Assembly: GCA_021018995.1 (NCBI GenBank)
Contig: CM037588.1
Location: 79,209,765 to 79,273,764 of the forward strand
Length of the DNA stretch: 64,000 bases
Direction: 5' to 3'
From: Chloranthus sessilifolius
Taxonomy: Eukaryota > Streptophyta > Magnoliopsida > Chloranthales > Chloranthaceae
The notes below the pieces were generated by a model. That model had not been told where the DNA came from. It saw nothing but the letters and a program-made list of their open reading frames with translations, and ran no database searches. The translations under genes and the position numbers were made by a program. Below, piece by piece: positions 58,677-64,000 of this stretch. Within the stretch, counting starts at the first letter, position 1. Each line of letters starts with the position of its first letter.

Positions 58677-61600
58677 CACCCCAAACCTAAGCTTTGCTAG
58701 TCCACGAGCAAAGACAAAATTTAAAAATAGAATGAAAAGCCATTTTTAGGGAGCAGTTGCATTTAGCATATGCAACAAGCCTTTTAAACCCCTAGGTGAT
58801 CCCTAGTGGAGGAGTGAAGTCTCCCGAGGGTTTTCATGAAGGTACCCACAAACTTCTCCAATAAATCCGCTTAAGATCAATGCGATTCTGTAAAGCAAAC
58901 TTTCATCCAATCAAATTATTCACTGCATCATCAGTTGTAAGAAGATTTTCAAGAAAACATCGGTTCAAAACTAAAATTCTCAGTAATTCCTTTTACCATT
59001 CACTCGATTGGTGTCAAAAAGTTTTTACAAGAAAAATTAATGAAAACCTTGCCTTCTATTTGAGAATTTAGTTTGATGTTACCCCAAATAATTTGATTTC
59101 AAACTCAACTCTCACGTGGTTTTCACTCACCATGAAAATATGAGGGTTGCACTATTTCACATACCAAGAGCAATTCGTCCTCAAATAGGATTGTAAGTAG
59201 GAGCATAGGCATTGCTTTTCATTCTTAATTTACTACTTTTTTCACCATAGATTACACGAATCCTTATCTCCATGTGACTCAATCCATCATTGATCAAGAA
59301 GGACTTTAACTTGGGTTGTAATGTGGCTTATGGGTGAAATTTATCAAGAATATAGGGGTGGAATGGAGTTCAAAATTGACAAGTCAGTCAAGCTAAGGAG
59401 GTGATAGACACACCTTCTTCAATTCAGAACAATTTCATCTTCTTCTTTGTATTTTCAGTGCCTTAGTGGGCAACATTTTCTTTTTCTTTTTTAAATTTCC
59501 AATGAACTGCCTTCTCCTTTTCCTTTTTCATTTTTTTTTTTTTTCAAAGCAACATTGGCCGGAATGCCACATTTCTTCCACGATACAAAGATTGCCTTCA
59601 ATTATTTTTTTACCAAATCATACCCAACTCACCTTTCTTCAGCTTTCTTTCCTTTACCTTCCGAATTCTCAGAGTGAGGGTTAGGCTAAATGAGGCTGAT
59701 GAGGTTTCAAAGAAATCTTGGATTTATAAAGCTCAATTGGTGTGTATCAAGGTTTGTTTCAAAAGGTTGGGCTTTTTGAAGTTCAAACTGTCCAAAAGGA
59801 GGCCTTACATCATGTCTTTAATATCATGATTGTTGTCAAGATATTTTAACTTGGATATGTGTAACTTCTAGTGATAACAAGCAGGTTCAAACAGTCCCTA
59901 GAGCAGAAAAAATTTCCAATTTATACCTCCAAAGAATACATTTCAGGTCCAAATCTCACTGGGTGTGGTTTTCTATCAAATTCCTGAGGTATATCATCAC
60001 TGGTTTCTCTCTTTTTAGGTTTACTAAAACATCAATTTTCTTTTGGAAATTTTCTGACATTCACTTCATGAAAGTATTAGAATTACACTAGAAATTAATT
60101 TTAAAAAGTTTTAACTTCCTCATTTTTCAAAAAAACAGGTGTGAGATTACTTCATTTTCAAAAATTTTGCTGATCATAAGCTGCATCAAGCATTAACTTA
60201 TTTTATTGGCATACCTGCCATACCCCCAAACCTAAGATGAACATTGTCCTCAATGTTCTAGACACTGAGAAACGAGGGGCAGCAGGATAAAAGAAGAAAG
60301 GAAAACTAAGCAGAAAAAAAATTTGCAGCTATGTGCAGCAGAAAATAAAGAAAATAACACTGAATATATGAGCAGGAAAAGGGAAAAAAAATGTTATATA
60401 AATATAGGGATTACTGATAAAACAGAAAAATAACAAAACTAAGCTAGAACTGCTACAAAATAAAATCTAAAAACTGAATATATGATCAGAAAAATAAAAG
60501 AACTGCAAAGCAAATGGAAGGAAACTAATGCTAATAACAGAGAAACAGTAAAAGCAAGGTAAGGGACTGAATACAAAGTTAAAAAAGAAAAAGAAAAGTG
60601 TTGATACAAAAACAGAATTTGTGAATGCAAAATAGGGAAACAAAGCTAGAAACTAACTATACTCATAGAAAAATGACGAAAATCAGTAAAACGAGGACAC
60701 ATTAACCTAAGAAAGAAAAAAAATCAGCGATCTAAAAACAGAATTTGAAACTAAAATTCCTAAAACAGAAAATCTAATGCCGAATGCTATATCCTAAGGG
60801 CAAAGAAACAAACACAAAAGCCTGAGATACTTATGAAACTAAGTGATTATAAAAATGATTTGCAGCAATACAGTGAAAAGCAAGATTCATAAGACCACCC
60901 TTTGTTGATGATGTGTATGAATAAAAAGAATAATGAAGCATGGGAGCACATATTAAAAGCAGGGTTCACACACATTGAGACCCATTTATGATGAAGAAAT
61001 CTCAAGGAAAATAAAATCAAGGGTCCATTGAATATTCAAAACAGACCTATGATTCACTACTCATTATCCTACATGATTCCTAAAAAAGAAAAAATGATCT
61101 CAGGAGGACCAGATGGGAAAAGTGGATGCAAATGGAGAAAAACAGCCCATCCGGAAGATATCTATATATATATATATATTTTTTGTTTTTATAATTTTCT
61201 ATTTTATTTTTTTACTTGTTTTGGATATGCCCGGGCTCAACAAGAGCCCTCATTTACTTGAAAATAATGAGAAACAACTCGAGAGATTTTCTATTTGTGT
61301 TTTCATCTTCTTTTATTTTGTATTTGGTTTTGTAAAAAAAAAATCGATGCCAAAAAGGCTGCAGAAATTATAATCAAAACAAACATTAAACACACTTTGG
61401 TTCTCAAGAATTTAAAAATAGAAAATGAATGCAAACGAGAAGGATGCAAACTCAAGCGATCTGCTCCATTTAGTCCAGATGCTCCTTGTTGGACGCTCAG
61501 ATCTGCAAAAAATCCAAAAGCTAGCGACCTTATTCAAGTATATTGACAAAATGAAAAGAAAACTCAAAGCACGCCCAAATTTGACAAAAAGACAAAAGAG

Positions 61601-61829
61601 TGGCGAGCATTTATTCAAATAACTAGAAGGCAAAGAATAAAAAAATAAAATAAATTCTGCGATAAGAAGCAGGTTTCTATACAAAATGCGCTAGAGACAT
61701 TTAATCAAGCACTTGGAATGCAACGTGCAGTTTTAAAGCAAAAATTAAAATGAAAATCAAACCTACAAAATTGAAAAACTTAGGTCTACCAATTTTAAAA
61801 TCTATTCCCCGGCAACGGCGCCAAAAACT
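58677..61829 (-). other. C internal region without genes
   Basis: It starts with the polypurine tract (58,677-58,692, GGTTTGGGGTG on the - strand). The part up to about 60,260 is homologous to the 3' noncoding regions of A and B, including the conserved block at 58,756-58,830 and the extra purine tract at 60,220-60,238. The part at about 60,260-61,740 is A-rich and unlike B's genes, with a (TA)n run near 61,162-61,180. About 61,740-61,829 resembles B's leader (GGTAGACCTAAG). No reading frame here looks like a protein family. Confidence 0.75.
61805..61823 (-). other. C primer binding site
   Basis: The - strand reads TGGCGCCGTTGCCGGGGAA, the standard Athila-lineage form, six bases inside the 5' LTR. 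Confidence 0.92.
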
Positions 61830-63752
61830 TGTTGTTGCTTCTAAGTGTGCTTGATTTATTTGTGTTTTGAAAACATACTTGCAAATGATGCATTGTACTG
61901 AATATTAAAAAGAATAAGAAAATATCAGTACAGAGAGAACATAATTAGCCTGCAAGATCAGGGCCAATTGTAGCAAGTTTTAAATGTAAGTGAGTAAAAG
62001 ATCGTCCACAGAGAATTGATTTAAAATGTAAGATAAACCTTCAGATCTGAGCTACCAGATCTGACCTCTGATCCTATCTACAAAGCACATAAGATGGGAG
62101 GTTGAATTTGTCACATTAACTAAATGATAAAAGTAAAAGTTAAACTAAATGATCCAGATCCGAATTGGGGAGATTTGATGTAAATTAATAAGAATGGAGA
62201 AATAATATCTAACTTCGATTTAGTACTTGATTACAAAATGAGAATAAATGTAGAACAAATGAGATATTATCCAATCTTCATCTGGCTACCAGCACAGATG
62301 CAAGAGAAAGTAATCTAACTCAAGGATTAGAGTTAAACTTATGGCTATGGTCTGTCCACTTCAATGGCCACAGACCATCCAATAGTCTTTAATCTGAACC
62401 CTTAATTCAGAATGACAAACACCACTACAAATGCTGTGAGAGATTAGGTTACAAACACAAATTCTCACAGGGATAATGAATTAAGGGAAATTGCTTAAAA
62501 ACAGTAAATCTAAAGGAGTCTAGTGCAATAAGGAGATCACAGGGAACCCTCAACACGAATCCAATTGAGAACATACAGCCACAAAGAACCTTTTCAAATT
62601 CACCATTACAATTACAGAGCATGCCTAAGTACTCTCGAATTGCAGTCTTGGATGCAAACTCTCCTTTGAGTTACAGCAGTATCTCACAGCTCTCAAATGC
62701 AAGTACAAAGTAGGCTATTACAAGGATTACAGACAAGCTGTCTGGATGGGAAATGGGGGATTAGAAATGAAACTCAAAATCTGGATGCCCAAATTGGGCA
62801 AATGGTTCGTCTATTTATAGTTTTCTCTAAGTCTAGCTGAGATGTGTATCAACCAATCAGAGGTGCTCAGATCTGTATTGACCAATGGTGGTCGAGCATG
62901 AGGATCCAGATCTGTTCTGACCAATCAGAATTCCTCGATCTGGTTCAGCCAATCAGGTGAAAAAGGCATCAATTCTGTTATGCATTTTGAAAGTCTGTTA
63001 GAGTTTCTAGAAGTTCCCGCCAAGTTATTTCATCTCTAAGTTCTCACGTGGGGTGGAATATGCCTTTGGTTTGTGCTCAGAATCTTTCGGAATGTCCCTG
63101 GGCTTTTAAATGCATTGGGGCGCGTGCAGTGATTACTGAATTGCCCTTGCAGATGCTAAGAATCTTCAGGATATCATTTCACACAGTTTGGAGAACTTTT
63201 CGCAAGGTACTGTGACTTCTGAAGCTCTTTTCACACAGATTGGAGACCTTTTCGAAAAGAACTGTAACTTCTGGAGATCTATTCGCAAAGATTGGAGACC
63301 TTTTCGAAAAGAACTGTAACTTCTGGAGATCTATTCGCAAAGATTGGAGACCTTTTCGAAAAGAACTGTAACTTCTGGAGATCTATTCGCAAAGATTGGA
63401 GACCTTTTCGCAAAGCTTGGCGACCTTTTCTCAAAGATTGGGGACCTTTACGAATAGCATTCTGTAGTGCATTCTTCTTTTCGAATAGCTCTAAACCTCT
63501 TTCCAGGTTGAAACCAGGCCTTTGTCCTCTTTATTTTAGGCATTTTGACAGCCCGTGAGGTTGTCCTTTCTCCTTCTTCCTCCAGATCAAGATGGGTCAT
63601 CATCTTTTTGGAACTTTTAAGCTACTTTCAAGGTTAAGCCTGCCTTTTTTGTTAGCTGTAAAACAAACACTTAAAACACTTATTTAGTTCTCTCAAGGGT
63701 CTATCAAGGCCCAGATTAAGGGGTGAAAATTGGTATTTTCCAGTTCTCAACA
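61830..63752 (-). repeat. C 5' LTR
   Basis: TGTTGTTGCTTCTAAG to TTCTCAACA, 1,923 bases, longer than its partner partly because of an extra 52-base repeat. The hairpin is at about 62,345-62,377. Confidence 0.92.
63240..63395. repeat. 52-bp tandem repeat, three copies
   Basis: The unit starts TTGGAGACCTTTTCGAAAAG and contains both a TTCGAA and a TTCGCAAAG motif. Copies begin at 63,240, 63,292 and 63,344. The left LTR has two (58,229 and 58,281, the second slightly shorter). Confidence 0.92.
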
Positions 63753-63758
63753 CCTGTC
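63753..63758. repeat. target duplication of element C, right copy
   Basis: CCTGTC, matching 56,803-56,808. The usual length is five, so the sixth base may be chance or part of the untrimmed end. Confidence 0.8.
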
Positions 63759-63866
63759 TTTATTGTTAGCTGAAACACAAGCACTTAAAACACTTATTTA
63801 GTTCTCTCAAAGGTCTATCAAGACTCAGGTTAAGGGGTGAAAAATGGTATTTTTCAGTTCTCAACA

Positions 63867-64000
63867 CACCCCCAAACCTAAGCTTTGCTAGTCCCTAGGC
63901 AAAGACAAAATAAAAACAAAGTAGACAGCCACTTTTGTAGGGGGCACAGTTGCATTTAGCATATGCAACATGCCTTTTAAACCCCTAGGTGATCCCTAGT
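63867..64000 (-). other. D polypurine tract and start of internal region
   Basis: The - strand reads GGTTTGGGGGTG up to the LTR. The conserved block GCCTTTTAAACCCCTAGGTG is at about 63,975-63,995. D continues beyond the window. Confidence 0.85.

Larger units (their letters stand above)
56809..63752 (-). mobile_element. C, coding-free Athila-type element (LARD-like)
   Basis: Both LTRs (56,816-58,676 and 61,830-63,752), a primer site and a polypurine tract are present, but the 3.15-kb internal region has no gag, pol or accessory ORF. Target duplication CCTGT(C) is at 56,803-56,808 and 63,753-63,758. The seven bases AAAAACT at 56,809-56,815, between target duplication and LTR, match the spacer next to the primer site. 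It moved by using proteins of a relative, most likely B-like. The LTRs look well over 95% alike in the stretches I compared, so this is the youngest layer of the stack. Confidence 0.9.
55060..63866 (-). repeat. D 3' LTR, split by element C
   Basis: 55,060-56,807 plus 63,753-63,866, about 1,860 bases. The same family as C's LTRs. It has a TTCGAA/TTCGCA array at about 56,400-56,660 and a hairpin (ATGGTCTG...CAAACCAT) at about 55,585-55,617. Its left end is trimmed normally, unlike C's. Confidence 0.85.
37616..64000 (+). mobile_element. E, Tat/Ogre-type element, 5' part only
   Basis: A 5' LTR from 37,616 (TGTAGACACCCCC) to 42,430 (ATATCTACA), with inverted ends TGTAGA and TCTACA and a solo LTR inside it, then leader and gag to 44,419 on the + strand. 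Element B interrupts gag there. The rest of E lies beyond B, outside the window. It appears inserted in T1, whose coding ends exactly at its start; the matching right-hand target duplication is out of view. Old: gag is broken by several disruptions. Confidence 0.7.
44420..64000 (+). mobile_element. B, nearly complete Athila retrotransposon
   Basis: A 5' LTR at 44,420-46,281, primer site, gag, protease, RT/RNase H/integrase, internal promoter-like array and accessory ORF, then an extra purine tract. Element D interrupts it at 55,060. Its 3' LTR is right of the window, so LTR age and target duplication cannot be read (left flank TTGGG, 44,415-44,419). It is the best preserved coding element here, with only a handful of disruptions and an 876-residue pol frame. 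It is the likely type of helper for pol-less relatives such as A, C and perhaps D. Confidence 0.9.
55060..64000 (-). mobile_element. D, Athila-type element, left end only
   Basis: A - strand element whose 3' LTR begins at 55,060 (TGTTGTTGCTTC) inside B's 3' noncoding region. The LTR is split by element C and ends at 63,866, where the polypurine tract and internal region begin and leave the window at 64,000. B's sequence before 55,060 (up to TTTCTAGTTTAAT) matches C's internal region, which shows that D interrupted B. The left flank is TTAAT (55,055-55,059); the right end is out of view. Confidence 0.85.

Noticed and set aside
61160-61182. (TA)n run as an origin or promoter
   Set aside because: A simple repeat with no supporting context; similar runs occur at about 14,440 and 14,550.
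60260-61740. A hidden gene in C's internal region
   Set aside because: Short A-rich frames only, with no family motifs. The element looks coding-free.
63240-63395. 52-bp repeats as a satellite or CRISPR array
   Set aside because: Only two or three copies, confined to the LTRs of element C, with no spacers.

Overview
The window is plant DNA made almost wholly of nested long terminal repeat (LTR) retrotransposons. The evidence is the set of lineages present: Tat/Ogre, Athila and Tekay (chromodomain) Ty3-type elements, with primer sites for tRNA-Asp-like and initiator-Met tRNAs. I see no host housekeeping gene, tRNA, rRNA or CRISPR array. A flowering plant with a large, repeat-rich genome fits; the species cannot be read from the sequence. 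All elements are treated as fossils.

Layout. 1-6,760 holds a broken, intron-containing plant mobile domain (PMD) gene on the + strand (3,507-6,662), preceded by promoter-like DNA and by what look like shrunken, diverged copies of the same gene's ends. 8,308-11,807 is the pol region of an old Tat-type element, T1, on the - strand. T1 was split by element A (11,808-36,910, target duplication GTAAC), and its coding resumes at 36,916-37,615. A is an Athila-lineage element on the - strand with gag and an accessory ORF but no pol. A's left LTR was itself split by F (11,831-23,783, target duplication GTCAG), a Tekay chromovirus on the - strand with gag, protease, RT/RNase H, integrase plus chromodomain, and the same kind of accessory ORF. 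From 37,616 a second Tat-type element, E (+ strand), begins with a LTR that carries a solo Athila-type LTR, S (38,465-41,048). E's gag is cut at 44,420 by B, a nearly complete Athila element (+ strand). B is cut at 55,060 by D (- strand), and D's LTR is cut by C (56,809-63,752, - strand), a coding-free element with both LTRs. T1 > E > B > D > C is an insertion stack five deep. E, B and D run past the right edge.

The most interesting pattern crosses family lines. F, A and B belong to two distant clades, yet all carry the same accessory protein domain in the envelope position (a 'putative plant transposon protein' domain, which I recall as Pfam PF20167), with lysine-rich arms and no membrane segment. 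Each element has its own CG-centred short palindrome repeated in an array in its LTR: GCTCGAGC in F, TCGCGAG in A, TTCGAA in B, C and D. In F, A and B the same family-specific array occurs again just upstream of the accessory ORF, next to a TATA-like box. In F about 50 bases around the TATA box align between the LTR and the internal site. I infer a family-specific pairing of accessory protein and array, with an internal promoter for the accessory ORF, perhaps an autoregulatory or anti-silencing module. The PMD gene downstream of T1's pol may be a fourth, looser example with a GCGC motif.

Other features worth reading are an 8-bp hairpin in the Athila-type LTRs with compensatory changes between families, an extra internal polypurine tract, a conserved noncoding block inside the 3' polypurine tract, and an untrimmed end on element C.
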